From Bacilli bacterium (GTDB taxonomy: Bacteria > Bacillota_I > Bacilli_A > RF39 > UBA660), in the NCBI GenBank assembly GCA_030531695.1, contig JAUNMV010000002.1, positions 38,598-77,697 on the forward strand: DNA of 39,100 nucleotides, in the 5' to 3' direction. Below the pieces are notes generated by a model. It did no database searches, was not told the origin of the DNA, and saw nothing but the letters and a program-made list of their open reading frames with translations. Position numbers and translations under genes: made by a program. Shown here one piece after another: positions 17,303 through 25,466 of the stretch. Position 1 is the first letter of the stretch; each line of letters begins with the position of its first letter.

Positions 17303-19050
17303 TGAGTATTTTAAAGAAAATCAATGATGATTTAAAAGAATCTCTTAAACACTTAGGATACGATGTAGAAAATATTAATTTATTACCATCAAAAGTAAAA
17401 GAATTAGGAGATTTTCAAATAAATGAAGCTATGCCTTTAGCAAAGAAATATGGTAAAAATCCTAGAGTTATAGCAGAAGAAATAGCAGAAGAATTAAAAA
17501 AAGATAGTAAGTTTACAAATATTAATATAGCAGGACCTGGTTTTATTAATGTTACACTTACAAATGAATTTTTAACAGAAGAATTAAATAAATTAGTAGA
17601 TAATGTAGAATTAAATATCGATAAACCAGAACCTAAGAAAGTAGTAATAGACTTTGGTGGAGCAAATGTTGCGAAAGCATTACATGTAGGACACTTAAGA
17701 AGTGCTAACTTAGGAGAAGGTTTAAAAAGATTAGCAAGATTAATGGGATATACAGTATGGGGAGATGCTCACTTAGGAGATTATGGTAGACCATTAGGAT
17801 TAGTAGAACTAGAAATAAAGAAAATGTATCCAGATCTACCATTCTTTGATGAAACATTTACTGGTAATTATGATGAAGTAGAACTACCTATAACAAATGA
17901 AGATTTAGAAAAGATATATCCACTAGCTTCACAAAAATCTAAAGAAGATGAAGAATATTTAGAAGAAGCAAGAATAATAACAGCTAAGATTCAAAATAAA
18001 GAAAAAGGCTATTATGAGTTATGGAAAAGAATAGTAGATATCTCTAAAGAAGATATTAAAGAAGTATATGATAGCTTAAATGTTGATTATGACTTATGGC
18101 TAGGAGAAAGTGATTCAGTAGAATACTTTGACGAGTTATATGAATTATTTGATAAAAAAGGATTATTAAAAGATAGTGAAGGAGCAAAAATCGTAGAGTT
18201 AAAAGAAGACACTGATAAGATTGAAATGCCACCATTACTATTTATTAAATCAAATGGATCATTATCTTATCAAACAACAGATTTAGCTACTATCTTACAA
18301 AGAAAACATGAAGAAAATCCAGATGAAATATGGTATTGTGTAGACGGAAGACAATCTCTTCACTTTGATCAAGTATTCCGTGCAGCAAGATATGCTGAAA
18401 TAATAGATCCTAAAGTAAAACTAGAATTTATTGGTTTTGGTACAATGAACGGTAATGATGGAAAACCATTTAAAACAAGAGATGGCGGAGTAATGACACT
18501 AAAATCCCTAATAGATTTAGTGAATGAAGAAACTTATAAGAGAATAGTAATAAGTACTGATTCAGAAGAAGAGAAAAAAGATATTGCCCATAAAGTAGCA
18601 ATCGCATGTCTAAAATATTCAGACTCACTTCCATTTAGAGGAACAGATTATATCTTTGAATTAGATAAATTTGCTGATATGGAAGGAAAAACTGGAGCAT
18701 ATATACTTTATTCAACAATAAGAATGAAGTCACTTCTTAAAAAAGCAGAAGATATTAAATATGACAAAATGTATGATCTATACGGAAATGTAGAAAAAGA
18801 AATAGCACTTACATTAATGAACTTACCTACAGTATTAAATAAAACTCTAGAAACTAAGTCATTAAATGAAATAACTGATTACTTATATAAATTAACTTCA
18901 ATATACAATAAATTCTATTCAGAAAACAAAGTATTAATTGAAGAAAACGAAGAGAAGAAAATCTCATGGCTAGTATTAACAAAACTAGTATATGATGTTA
19001 ACATGTTACTTATAGACACTTTAGGAATCTCAGTTCCAGAAAAAATGTAA
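17302..19050 (+). CDS. argS: Arginyl-tRNA synthetase
   Basis: The protein has 582 residues. The N-terminal Add-1 domain (1-100) is followed by the class I HIGH motif as HVGH (around 126-129) in the conserved ALHVGHLRSA, the GDYGRPLG segment, and the KMSKS-equivalent KPFKTRDGG (around 388-396) typical of ArgRS. A DALR anticodon-binding domain ends in the conserved DTLGISVPEKM. It charges tRNA-Arg. The ribosome-binding site GAGGTGA lies inside ywiB. Confidence 0.98.
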   Translation: MSILKKINDDLKESLKHLGYDVENINLLPSKVKELGDFQINEAMPLAKKYGKNPRVIAEEIAEELKKDSKFTNINIAGPGFINVTLTNEFLTEELNKLVDNVELNIDKPEPKKVVIDFGGANVAKALHVGHLRSANLGEGLKRLARLMGYTVWGDAHLGDYGRPLGLVELEIKKMYPDLPFFDETFTGNYDEVELPITNEDLEKIYPLASQKSKEDEEYLEEARIITAKIQNKEKGYYELWKRIVDISKEDIKEVYDSLNVDYDLWLGESDSVEYFDELYELFDKKGLLKDSEGAKIVELKEDTDKIEMPPLLFIKSNGSLSYQTTDLATILQRKHEENPDEIWYCVDGRQSLHFDQVFRAARYAEIIDPKVKLEFIGFGTMNGNDGKPFKTRDGGVMTLKSLIDLVNEETYKRIVISTDSEEEKKDIAHKVAIACLKYSDSLPFRGTDYIFELDKFADMEGKTGAYILYSTIRMKSLLKKAEDIKYDKMYDLYGNVEKEIALTLMNLPTVLNKTLETKSLNEITDYLYKLTSIYNKFYSENKVLIEENEEKKISWLVLTKLVYDVNMLLIDTLGISVPEKM

Positions 19051-19058
19051 AAAAAGTG

Positions 19059-19087
19059 TTGAATTTATATAGTTTATATGTTATAAG
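19059..19087 (+). promoter_or_regulatory. Promoter of rpoE
   Basis: TTGAAT (19059-19064), a 17-bp spacer, then TATAAG (19082-19087). A second possible -10, TATAAT, lies at 19132-19137 close to the ribosome-binding site. Confidence 0.55.
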
Positions 19088-19088
19088 T

Positions 19089-19116
19089 TATGTGGTAATT
19101 TTTATTACCGCACATA
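19089..19116 (+). terminator. Imperfect hairpin in the rpoE leader
   Basis: TATGTGGTAAT (19089-19099) pairs with ATTACC...CACATA (19104-19116), leaving a 2-nt bulge. A T-rich but interrupted tail follows. It could terminate argS or act as an attenuator in the rpoE leader, since the rpoE promoter lies upstream of it. Confidence 0.45.
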
Positions 19117-19159
19117 TCATTTATTTTTACATATAATGTTTGATATAGGAGGGCTACTT

Positions 19160-19606
19160 ATGAGTCTTAAAAAAATGAAAAAAGAAGAACTAGAATTATT
19201 ATCTAATAAGGACATTGCTTGTTTAATATTAGATGAAAGCAAAAAATCAATGAATACAGCTGAATTATTTAAACAAATAATAATCTTATTAGAATTACCA
19301 GAAAGCACATTTGAAAACAAAATTGCAGATTTCTATACTGCATTATCTACAGATAAAAGATTTATCCTATTAAAAGATGGAACATGGGATTTAAGAAATC
19401 ATCATACTTCAGATAAAGTTATTAAAGTAACAGAAGAAGATGATGACGAAGAAGAATTACAAGAAGAAAAAGAAGAAACTGAAGAAGAAGATTTAGATGA
19501 AGACAACTATGATGATCAAGAACCTGAAGATTACGATGAAGATACAAACGAAGAGTTAAAGGATCTTGTAATACTTGATGAAGATGAATTAGAACTAGAA
19601 CAATAA
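19160..19606 (+). CDS. rpoE: RNA polymerase delta subunit
   Basis: The protein has 148 residues. The N-terminal HARE-HTH domain (about 1-90, with LIFxxL-like helices and FYTALSTDKRFILLKDGTWDLR) is followed by a disordered, almost purely Asp/Glu tail (about 98-148). This is the classic delta subunit of Gram-positive RNA polymerase, which raises turnover and promoter selectivity. The ATG at 19160 is chosen because AGGAGG at 19146-19151 precedes it; an in-frame ATG at 19136 lies upstream of that site. Confidence 0.96.
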   Translation: MSLKKMKKEELELLSNKDIACLILDESKKSMNTAELFKQIIILLELPESTFENKIADFYTALSTDKRFILLKDGTWDLRNHHTSDKVIKVTEEDDDEEELQEEKEETEEEDLDEDNYDDQEPEDYDEDTNEELKDLVILDEDELELEQ

Positions 19607-19620
19607 TCTAGTTTTTTTTC
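19593..19620 (+). terminator. Terminator of rpoE
   Basis: AACTAGA/TCTAGTT (19593-19599 with 19607-19613) with a 7-nt loop containing the TAA stop, followed by a T-run. Confidence 0.85.
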
Positions 19621-19631
19621 TTCAAGATTTG

Positions 19632-19640
19632 TGTTATAAT
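19632..19640 (+). promoter_or_regulatory. Extended -10 promoter of prfA-prmC
   Basis: TGT precedes a consensus TATAAT, 30 nt upstream of the prfA start. The -35 position falls in the preceding T-run. Confidence 0.6.
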
Positions 19641-19670
19641 ACCAGTGATTACCGGAAGGGGAGAATAAAA

Positions 19671-20735
19671 ATGATAGAAAGATTAGAAGCTACTCTACAA
19701 AAGTATGAGTATTTACAAACTGAATTAACAAAACCGGAGATTCTATCTGATATCAAAAAGACTCGTGAATATTCAAAAGAAATGAGTGAGTTAGAAGATA
19801 TCGTAAATTGTTATAAAAGATATAAACAAGTTTTAGCAGGTATTGAAGATGCTAAAGAGATGACTAAAGATCCAGACTTAGGAGAAATGGCTAAAGAAGA
19901 ATTAAAATCTCTAGAAGAAGAAAAAACAAAGTTAGATGGAGAATTAGAAATATTACTAATTCCAAAGGATCCTAACGATGGAAAGAACGTTGTTATTGAA
20001 ATAAGAGGAGCTGCTGGTGGAGATGAAGCAAATATCTTTGCTGGAGACTTATTTAGAATGTATACAAGATATGCTGAAAAACAAGGCTTTAGTTATCAAG
20101 TATACAACTCAGTAGATGGTACTGCTGGAGGATTTAGTCAAATAGAGTTTATTATCAAAGGAAAGAATGCTTATTCTTTATTAAAATATGAATCAGGTTC
20201 ACACAGAGTACAAAGAGTACCTGTAACTGAATCAAATGGTAGATTACAAACTTCAACTGCAACAGTATTAGTAATGCCAGAAGCAGACGAAGATGTAGAT
20301 ATCGAAATCAATCCTAATGATTTAAGAATTGATATCTATAGATCAAGTGGATGTGGAGGACAAGGAGTAAATACTACAGACTCTGCAGTACGTATAACAC
20401 ATTTACCTACAGGTGTAGTAGTAACATGTCAAAATGAACGTAGCCAAATACAAAATAAAGAACAAGCTATGAAAGTATTAAAAACACGTCTATATGAACT
20501 TCAAGAACAAGAACGTTTAGAAAAAGAAGGAAACGAAAGACGTAGTAAGATTGGTACTGGAGATAGAGCAGAAAAGATACGTACATATAACTATCCACAA
20601 AATAGAGTAACTGATCATAGAATTGGATTTACTACAAATAACTTAGATAGAATTATGGATGGAGCATTAGATGATGTAATCAATGCCTTAATACAAGAAG
20701 ATCAAAGAAGAAAGTTAGTTGGAGAAACTGAATAA
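19671..20735 (+). CDS. prfA: Peptide chain release factor 1
   Basis: The protein has 354 residues. The stop-codon recognition motif P-x-T is present as PVT (in RVQRVPVTESNGR), which is the RF1 type reading UAA and UAG. The catalytic GGQ lies in SSGCGGQGVN around residue 226. The ATG at 19671 is chosen because of the AAGGGGAG site just upstream; in-frame extension towards 19629 lies within the promoter. All genes in this window stop with codons this factor reads. Its stop overlaps prmC by one base. Confidence 0.98.
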   Translation: MIERLEATLQKYEYLQTELTKPEILSDIKKTREYSKEMSELEDIVNCYKRYKQVLAGIEDAKEMTKDPDLGEMAKEELKSLEEEKTKLDGELEILLIPKDPNDGKNVVIEIRGAAGGDEANIFAGDLFRMYTRYAEKQGFSYQVYNSVDGTAGGFSQIEFIIKGKNAYSLLKYESGSHRVQRVPVTESNGRLQTSTATVLVMPEADEDVDIEINPNDLRIDIYRSSGCGGQGVNTTDSAVRITHLPTGVVVTCQNERSQIQNKEQAMKVLKTRLYELQEQERLEKEGNERRSKIGTGDRAEKIRTYNYPQNRVTDHRIGFTTNNLDRIMDGALDDVINALIQEDQRRKLVGETE

Positions 20736-21553
20736 TGACTATAGAAGAATTATTAGTCTATGGAAAAAGTAAGATACATAAAGAACATGCTAAAATACTT
20801 CTTGCAGAACTAATAAATAGAAATCCTTTAGAATTATATAATATATTATCTGAAGTAGTAGACGAAGATAAAGCAGAAATATATAAGAAAGAAGTAGATG
20901 CTGTTCAAGAAGGAAAACCTATCCAATATGTAATTGGAAATGTTAATTTCTGTGGACAAAGATTTATCATAAATGAAAATGTACTGATACCTAGATTTGA
21001 AACAGAAGAATTAGTAGAATACACAACTAAGTATGCTAAAGAGTTATTCACAGAACCTGTGGATATAATAGATTTAGGTTGTGGAAGTGGCGTAATAGGT
21101 CTATCTTTAGAAAATAAATTATCCACAAAATCTGTGGATTTAGTAGATATTTCTGAAGAAGCTTTAGAAGTAGCTAAGATAAATAGAGATAATCTTAATA
21201 GTAAAGCTAATTTAATCCACAGTGATATGTGGAAAAGTATAACTAACAAATATGATATTGTGGTAAGTAATCCACCATACATTAAAACAAATGAAGAAAT
21301 AGAAGATATTGTTAAGAATAATGAACCACATCTAGCACTTTATGCTGGAATAGATGGCTTAGATTGCTATAGAAAAATATTTGAAAGTATTAAGCCACAC
21401 TTAAAAGATAAGTTCTTAATAGGATTAGAAATAGGTTATACACAAGCTATAGATATAACGAATCTTGCAAATAATTACTTAGATAATATCAAAGTAATAG
21501 TAAAAAAAGATATGTCAGAAAAAGATAGAATGATATTTATTATGAATAAATAA
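20735..21553 (+). CDS. prmC: Release factor glutamine methyltransferase PrmC
   Basis: The protein has 272 residues. The N-terminal helical domain covers about 1-85. The SAM-binding motif IDLGCGSGVIGL (around 111) and the substrate motif SNPPYI (around 178-183) identify it. It methylates the Gln of the GGQ motif of release factors, and prfA is immediately upstream with a TAATG overlap. The reading frame contains an unusual set of DnaA-box-like palindromes (20951-21236), described separately. Confidence 0.97.
   Translation: MTIEELLVYGKSKIHKEHAKILLAELINRNPLELYNILSEVVDEDKAEIYKKEVDAVQEGKPIQYVIGNVNFCGQRFIINENVLIPRFETEELVEYTTKYAKELFTEPVDIIDLGCGSGVIGLSLENKLSTKSVDLVDISEEALEVAKINRDNLNSKANLIHSDMWKSITNKYDIVVSNPPYIKTNEEIEDIVKNNEPHLALYAGIDGLDCYRKIFESIKPHLKDKFLIGLEIGYTQAIDITNLANNYLDNIKVIVKKDMSEKDRMIFIMNK
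21044..21141. repeat. Two DnaA-box-like inverted pairs inside prmC
   Basis: Pair A: TTATTCACA (21044-21052), spacer GAACC, TGTGGATAT (21058-21066). Pair B: TTATCCACA (21119-21127), spacer AAATC, TGTGGATTT (21133-21141). Both have half-sites on opposite strands separated by exactly 5 nt. TTATCCACA and TTATTCACA both match the DnaA box TTATNCACA. Related single or looser copies lie nearby: TGTGGACAA at 20951-20959, and TAATCCACA/TGTGGAAAA at 21213-21236 with a 6-nt spacer. Confidence 0.7.
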
Positions 21554-21559
21554 TATAAA

Positions 21560-21598
21560 AAGTCTCACTATACCTATGTAAGGAAAGTGAGATTTTTT
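21560..21598 (+). terminator. Terminator of prfA-prmC overlapping the spoIIR start region
   Basis: TCTCACT/AGTGAGA (21563-21569 with 21586-21592), extendable by further pairs and with an inner CCT/AGG, is followed by six T residues. The spoIIR ATG comes directly after the T-run. Confidence 0.8.
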
Positions 21599-21599
21599 A

Positions 21600-22115
21600 A
21601 TGAAGAAAACTATAATAATATTATCATTAATAGTAATAATACTATGTATATTTAAAACAGAAGAAGTAATAATACCAAATGAAAGTATAAGATTTAGAGT
21701 AGTAGCTAATTCTAATACTATTAAAGACCAACAAATAAAGAAAGTAATAGTAGAGTCTCTAAATAGTGAAATAAATACTATTTCAAATAAATCAAATACA
21801 ATAGAAGAAGCAAGAACTAATATTATAGAAGATATCCCAACAATACAAAATAATATAAATAATACAATTAAAGAACTAAACTATAATAAGAATATAAAAG
21901 TAGAGTATGGTAATAACTATTTTCCAAAGAAAACATATAAAGGTATTACGTATAATGAAGGAGAATATGAATCATTAGTAATAACAATAGGCGATGGTAT
22001 AGGTAAAAACTTTTGGTGTGTATTGTTTCCTCCATTATGTAATATAGATGATACCAAAGAAGATGTAGAATATGTATCATTAATAAAAGAAATAATTAAT
22101 AAATATAAAAGATAA
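21600..22115 (+). CDS. spoIIR: Stage II sporulation protein R
   Basis: The protein has 171 residues. An N-terminal membrane/signal segment (3-17) is followed by IRFRVVANSNT (around 30-40) and the hallmark GEYESLVITIGDGIGKNFWCVLFPPLC (around 121-147). SpoIIR is made in the forespore and secreted to trigger SpoIIGA cleavage of pro-sigma-E. In Bacillus it also follows prmC. It lies behind a terminator whose 3' arm contains the only ribosome-binding-like bases (AAGGAAAG/GTGAG), so translation signals are odd. I see no vegetative promoter, which would fit sigma-F control. Confidence 0.93.
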   Translation: MKKTIIILSLIVIILCIFKTEEVIIPNESIRFRVVANSNTIKDQQIKKVIVESLNSEINTISNKSNTIEEARTNIIEDIPTIQNNINNTIKELNYNKNIKVEYGNNYFPKKTYKGITYNEGEYESLVITIGDGIGKNFWCVLFPPLCNIDDTKEDVEYVSLIKEIINKYKR

Positions 22116-22125
22116 ACATAAGATT

Positions 22126-22150
22126 AAATAGATAGGAATATCTATTTTTC
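22126..22150 (+). terminator. Terminator of spoIIR
   Basis: AAATAGATA/TATCTATTT (22126-22134 with 22139-22147) with a GGAA tetraloop, then T residues. Confidence 0.8.
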
Positions 22151-22186
22151 TTTACAGCTAAAACACGTAAAAAAACATTGAATTAA

Positions 22187-22215
22187 TTGACAATACCATT
22201 ATTATTTCTTATGAT
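22187..22215 (+). promoter_or_regulatory. Promoter of fba-murA
   Basis: TTGACA (22187-22192, perfect consensus), a 17-bp spacer, then TATGAT (22210-22215). This is the closest match to consensus in the window. The start site near 22222 leaves only about 11 nt of leader. Confidence 0.8.
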
Positions 22216-22232
22216 TTAATTGGGTGAAAATT

Positions 22233-23075
22233 ATGTTAGTTAATTCAAAAGAAATGCTTGAAAAAGCAAAAAAAGGTCATTATGCAGTTCCACATTTTAA
22301 TATTAATGATTTAGAGTGGACAAAATATATCTTAGAGAAATGTAACGAGTTAAATGTTCCAGTTATTTTAGGAGTTAGTGATGGAGCAGGAAAATATATG
22401 GGTGGATATAATGCTATATATGGAATGGTTACAGGTCTAATCAAAGATTTAAACATTACAATTCCAGTATGCTTACATGTAGATCATGGATGTACTGAAA
22501 CTTGTAAGAAAGCACTAGAAGCAGGATTTACTTCAGTAATGATAGATGCTTCTAAATATGAATTAGATGAAAATATTAGAATTACAAAAGAAATAGTAGA
22601 TTTAGCACATGCTAAAGGCGCAACAGTAGAAGCAGAAGTAGGACATATTGGAGGAACAGAAGACAATATTACTAGTGATGTATTCTATGCTACTTTAGAA
22701 GAATGTGAAAGATTATATAATGAGACAGGAATTGATTCAATCGCACCAGCTTTAGGTAGTGTACACGGATTCTATAAAGGAGAACCAAATCTTAACTTTG
22801 AAAGAATGGCTCTAATTAATGAAAAACTACCAATACCACTAGTACTTCATGGAGGAAGTGGAATTCCTAATGAAAAAATAGAAAAAGCTATTGAATGTGG
22901 TATATCAAAAATTAATGTAAATACAGAATTACAAGCTTCATGGAGTAAAGCTGTAAGAGAATTTTTAAATACAGATGACAAAGCTTATGATCCACGTAAA
23001 GTTATAGGTAGTGGTGAAAAAGCTATGAAACAAACTATTGAAGATAAAGTAAAATTATTTAAAACAGTATTATAA
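22233..23075 (+). CDS. fba: Class II fructose-1,6-bisphosphate aldolase
   Basis: The protein has 280 residues. Zinc ligands and phosphate loops are visible: HVDHG (around 80-84), EVGHIGGTED (around 130-140), GSVHGFYKG (around 175), LHGGSG (around 205) and INVNTE (around 230). It cleaves fructose-1,6-bisphosphate in glycolysis. The ATG at 22233 is preferred to a GTG at 22224, because GGGTG at 22222-22226 serves as its ribosome-binding site. It is followed 20 nt later by murA, as in Bacillus. Confidence 0.95.
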   Translation: MLVNSKEMLEKAKKGHYAVPHFNINDLEWTKYILEKCNELNVPVILGVSDGAGKYMGGYNAIYGMVTGLIKDLNITIPVCLHVDHGCTETCKKALEAGFTSVMIDASKYELDENIRITKEIVDLAHAKGATVEAEVGHIGGTEDNITSDVFYATLEECERLYNETGIDSIAPALGSVHGFYKGEPNLNFERMALINEKLPIPLVLHGGSGIPNEKIEKAIECGISKINVNTELQASWSKAVREFLNTDDKAYDPRKVIGSGEKAMKQTIEDKVKLFKTVL

Positions 23076-23095
23076 TTAACTCCAGGAGGTTGAAT

Positions 23096-24352
23096 ATGAA
23101 AATAATAGAAATAGAAGGAGCAAAAGAATTAACTGGAACAATAAGAGTAAGTGGAGCAAAAAACGCCACAGTTGCTCTTATCCCAGCAGCTATTCTAACA
23201 GATGAAGAAGCTACTATTTGTAACGTTCCAGAAATAACTGATACAGAAGCTCTTTGTGATATATTAAGACTATTAAATGTAAATGTTAATAGATCAACAG
23301 AAAGTGTAGTAATTAATCCAACTGATATGGTTAATACAGAAATAACAGAACCATACTCTAAAAAATTACGTGCATCATATTACTTTATGGGAGCACTATT
23401 AGGTAAATATAAAAAAGCTGTTATGTATTTCCCAGGAGGATGTTCTATAGGTGCAAGACCAATAGATCTACACTTAAAAGGATTTGAAGCTTTAGGAGCT
23501 AAAGTAACAAGTGATAAGAATAAGTATATAGTTGAAGCAGAAGAACTAAAAGGAGCAAATATCTATTTAGATATAGCTTCAGTAGGAGCAACTATTAATA
23601 TAATGTTAGCTGCTGTAAAAGCTAAAGGTACTACAGTAATTGATAATGCTGCTAAAGAACCAGAAATAGTTAATGTCGCAACATTCTTAAATAATATGGG
23701 TGCTAAGATTACAGGGGCAGGTACTTCTACAATTAAAATTCAAGGAGTAGAACATCTACATAAATGTTTCCATGAAGTTATTCCAGATAGAATAGAAGCA
23801 GGAACATATGTGATAATTGGTGCTCTTTGTGGTAAAAATCTAAGAGTAGATAATATGATTCCAGAACATCTAGATTCTCTTATATCTAAATTAGAAGAAA
23901 TAGGAGTAAAACTAGAAGTAGGAGCAGATTACGTAGAAGTATTAGAACATGAAAGAAATTATAAAACAACTAATATAAAAACAGCCGTATATCCAGGATT
24001 CCCAACAGATCTACAACAACCATTTACTGTATTACTAACACAATGTAATGGTAAATCTAAAGTAACAGAGACTATATGGGAAAATAGATTTATGCATATA
24101 CCATATCTAAAAGATTTAGGTGCTGATATAGAAGTAAAAAATCAGACAGCTACAGTATTAGGTCCAACAGAATTAAAAGGATGCCAAGTAGTTGCTACAG
24201 ATTTACGTGCAGGAGCTGCAATGGTAGCTGCAGGACTTCTAGCATCAGGTACTACTACAATAACAAATGTAGAACACATACTTAGAGGTTATGAAGATAT
24301 AATAGAAAAACTTTCAGATGTAGGTGCTAAAATAACTCTTAAAGAAATATAA
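23096..24352 (+). CDS. murA: UDP-N-acetylglucosamine 1-carboxyvinyltransferase MurA
   Basis: The protein has 418 residues, standard length. It has the N-terminal SGAKNATVALIPAAIL, the active-site loop PGGCSIGARPIDLHLKG with the catalytic Cys (around 117), GFPTDLQQP, and DLRAGAAMVAAGL near the end. It catalyses the first committed step of peptidoglycan synthesis using PEP and is fosfomycin-sensitive in form (Cys, not Asp). The ATG at 23096 follows AGGAGG by six bases; an in-frame TTG at 23090 overlaps that site. Confidence 0.97.
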   Translation: MKIIEIEGAKELTGTIRVSGAKNATVALIPAAILTDEEATICNVPEITDTEALCDILRLLNVNVNRSTESVVINPTDMVNTEITEPYSKKLRASYYFMGALLGKYKKAVMYFPGGCSIGARPIDLHLKGFEALGAKVTSDKNKYIVEAEELKGANIYLDIASVGATINIMLAAVKAKGTTVIDNAAKEPEIVNVATFLNNMGAKITGAGTSTIKIQGVEHLHKCFHEVIPDRIEAGTYVIIGALCGKNLRVDNMIPEHLDSLISKLEEIGVKLEVGADYVEVLEHERNYKTTNIKTAVYPGFPTDLQQPFTVLLTQCNGKSKVTETIWENRFMHIPYLKDLGADIEVKNQTATVLGPTELKGCQVVATDLRAGAAMVAAGLLASGTTTITNVEHILRGYEDIIEKLSDVGAKITLKEI

Positions 24353-24377
24353 TATATTGATTATATTTCTTTTTTTA
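24341..24377 (+). terminator. Terminator between murA and the SGNH gene
   Basis: AAAGAAATATAA/TTATATTTCTTT (24341-24352 with 24361-24372), a 12-bp stem with 8-nt loop, followed by T residues. The murA stop lies in the stem. The next gene must be reached by readthrough or an unseen promoter. Confidence 0.85.
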
Positions 24378-24387
24378 TGGAGGAAAA

Positions 24388-25113
24388 ATGAAAAAATTAA
24401 TAAGCCCTAAAATGATATTTCTATATATATTAATAATCTTCTCTACATCAATAATATTTAAGAATAATAATATAAATAATATAACATATCTAAATATAGG
24501 AGATGGTTACGCCAAAGGGTTAGATTCTTTTGGTATAAATAGATATGGTTATGGAGATTATTTAAGAGATAAATTAAATGATAATAATGAATTAAAAGAA
24601 TATATTAACTATTTTACTAGTAATGATATGACTATTGAAAAAGTAGAAAATTTAATATCTAATAATACTTATTGTGTATCAAAAGAACAAAAAAAGTCAT
24701 TTAAAGGCTATCTTCAAGAAGCAGATTTACTAACTTTAAGTATCGGATTAAATGATTTAAAGTATAAATTTCTATCAGTGGAAGAAATAGACTCCACTAA
24801 GATGAATTCAGCACTTCAAGAATTAGAAAATAAATTTAATAAACTTATAACAGAAATAAAGAAGTATTATAAATATGATATCTATGTAATAGGATACCCA
24901 ATAAATAATCTAGATTCATATTATTTATCAATGTCTATAAGAAAATATAATGATTATTTAGAAAATAATAAGAATATTATCTATATTAGTCCAAAACAAC
25001 TAGATAGTAATTTCTTTTTAAATCCAAAAACTAACTACTATAATATAGAAGGACATAAGTTAATATCAGATGCTATATATAAAACTTACGAAAAAAGCTT
25101 GAAAAATAAATAA
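24388..25113 (+). CDS. Membrane-anchored SGNH-fold protein lacking the catalytic triad
   Basis: The protein has 241 residues. A signal-anchor (8-25) is followed by an SGNH/GDSL-like domain. Block I reads NIGDGYAKG (37-44) where the family has GDS, so Gly40 replaces the Ser nucleophile. Block III keeps SIGLND (around 116-121). Block V reads KTNYYNIEGHKLI near the end where the family has DxxHPNxxGHxxI, so Lys and Tyr replace the catalytic Asp and His. It is therefore probably not an ordinary esterase and may bind a ligand. GGAGG precedes ATG. It lies behind the murA terminator. Confidence 0.7.
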   Translation: MKKLISPKMIFLYILIIFSTSIIFKNNNINNITYLNIGDGYAKGLDSFGINRYGYGDYLRDKLNDNNELKEYINYFTSNDMTIEKVENLISNNTYCVSKEQKKSFKGYLQEADLLTLSIGLNDLKYKFLSVEEIDSTKMNSALQELENKFNKLITEIKKYYKYDIYVIGYPINNLDSYYLSMSIRKYNDYLENNKNIIYISPKQLDSNFFLNPKTNYYNIEGHKLISDAIYKTYEKSLKNK

Positions 25114-25127
25114 ATTAATGATATATT
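25099..25127 (+). promoter_or_regulatory. Promoter of rpmE
   Basis: TTGAAA (25099-25104), a 17-bp spacer, then TATATT (25122-25127). The -35 lies inside the 3' end of the SGNH gene. The leader would begin near 25134. Confidence 0.65.
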
Positions 25128-25145
25128 AATAACGCAATTTATTTC

Positions 25146-25176
25146 TATGACAAATTTTGTCATGGCGAAGGGAGAG
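25146..25176 (+). promoter_or_regulatory. Hairpin in the rpmE leader next to the ribosome-binding site
   Basis: ATGACAAA/TTTGTCAT with a single central T (25147-25163) stands a few bases before the AAGGGAGAG ribosome-binding site. Short leaders bound by L31 are known upstream of rpmE in several phyla. This is a candidate for such control, not tested against a consensus. Confidence 0.35.
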
Positions 25177-25182
25177 AAGAAA

Positions 25183-25398
25183 ATGAAAAAGGGAATTCAT
25201 CCAGAAGTAAAAGATTGCGTTGTTACATGCGCATGTGGAGAAACATTTACAGTTAAATCTACTAAACCAGAAATGACAGTTGAAGTTTGTTCTAAATGTC
25301 ATCCTTTCTATACAGGAAAACAAGCTAGAGCATCTCGTGCTGGACGTGTAGATAAATTCAATAAAAAATATGGATTTAATTCAAATGAAGCTGCTTAA
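25183..25398 (+). CDS. rpmE: 50S ribosomal protein L31 (zinc-binding form)
   Basis: The protein has 71 residues. It begins MKKGIHPEV and has the zinc-binding cysteines as CAC and CSKC, with the HPFYTG motif. This is the C+ form of L31, made when zinc is available. The ATG at 25183 is chosen because AAGGGAGAG lies just before it; an in-frame ATG at 25147 is part of the leader hairpin. Confidence 0.97.
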   Translation: MKKGIHPEVKDCVVTCACGETFTVKSTKPEMTVEVCSKCHPFYTGKQARASRAGRVDKFNKKYGFNSNEAA

Positions 25399-25417
25399 TT
25401 TAAGCAGTTTTTATTTT
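25391..25417 (+). terminator. Terminator of rpmE
   Basis: CTGCTTAA/TTAAGCAG (25391-25398 with 25400-25407) followed by TTTTTATTTT. It includes the last codons and the stop. Confidence 0.85.
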
Positions 25418-25466
25418 GTATTTTTATAGATAATCTTATATAATGAATATAGAAAAGAGGGATAAA

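Noticed and set aside
24775-24797. AGTGGA...TCCACT inverted repeat in the SGNH gene
   Set aside because: The spacer is about 10 nt and the outer bases do not match TTATCCACA, so it is not counted with the N5-spaced family.
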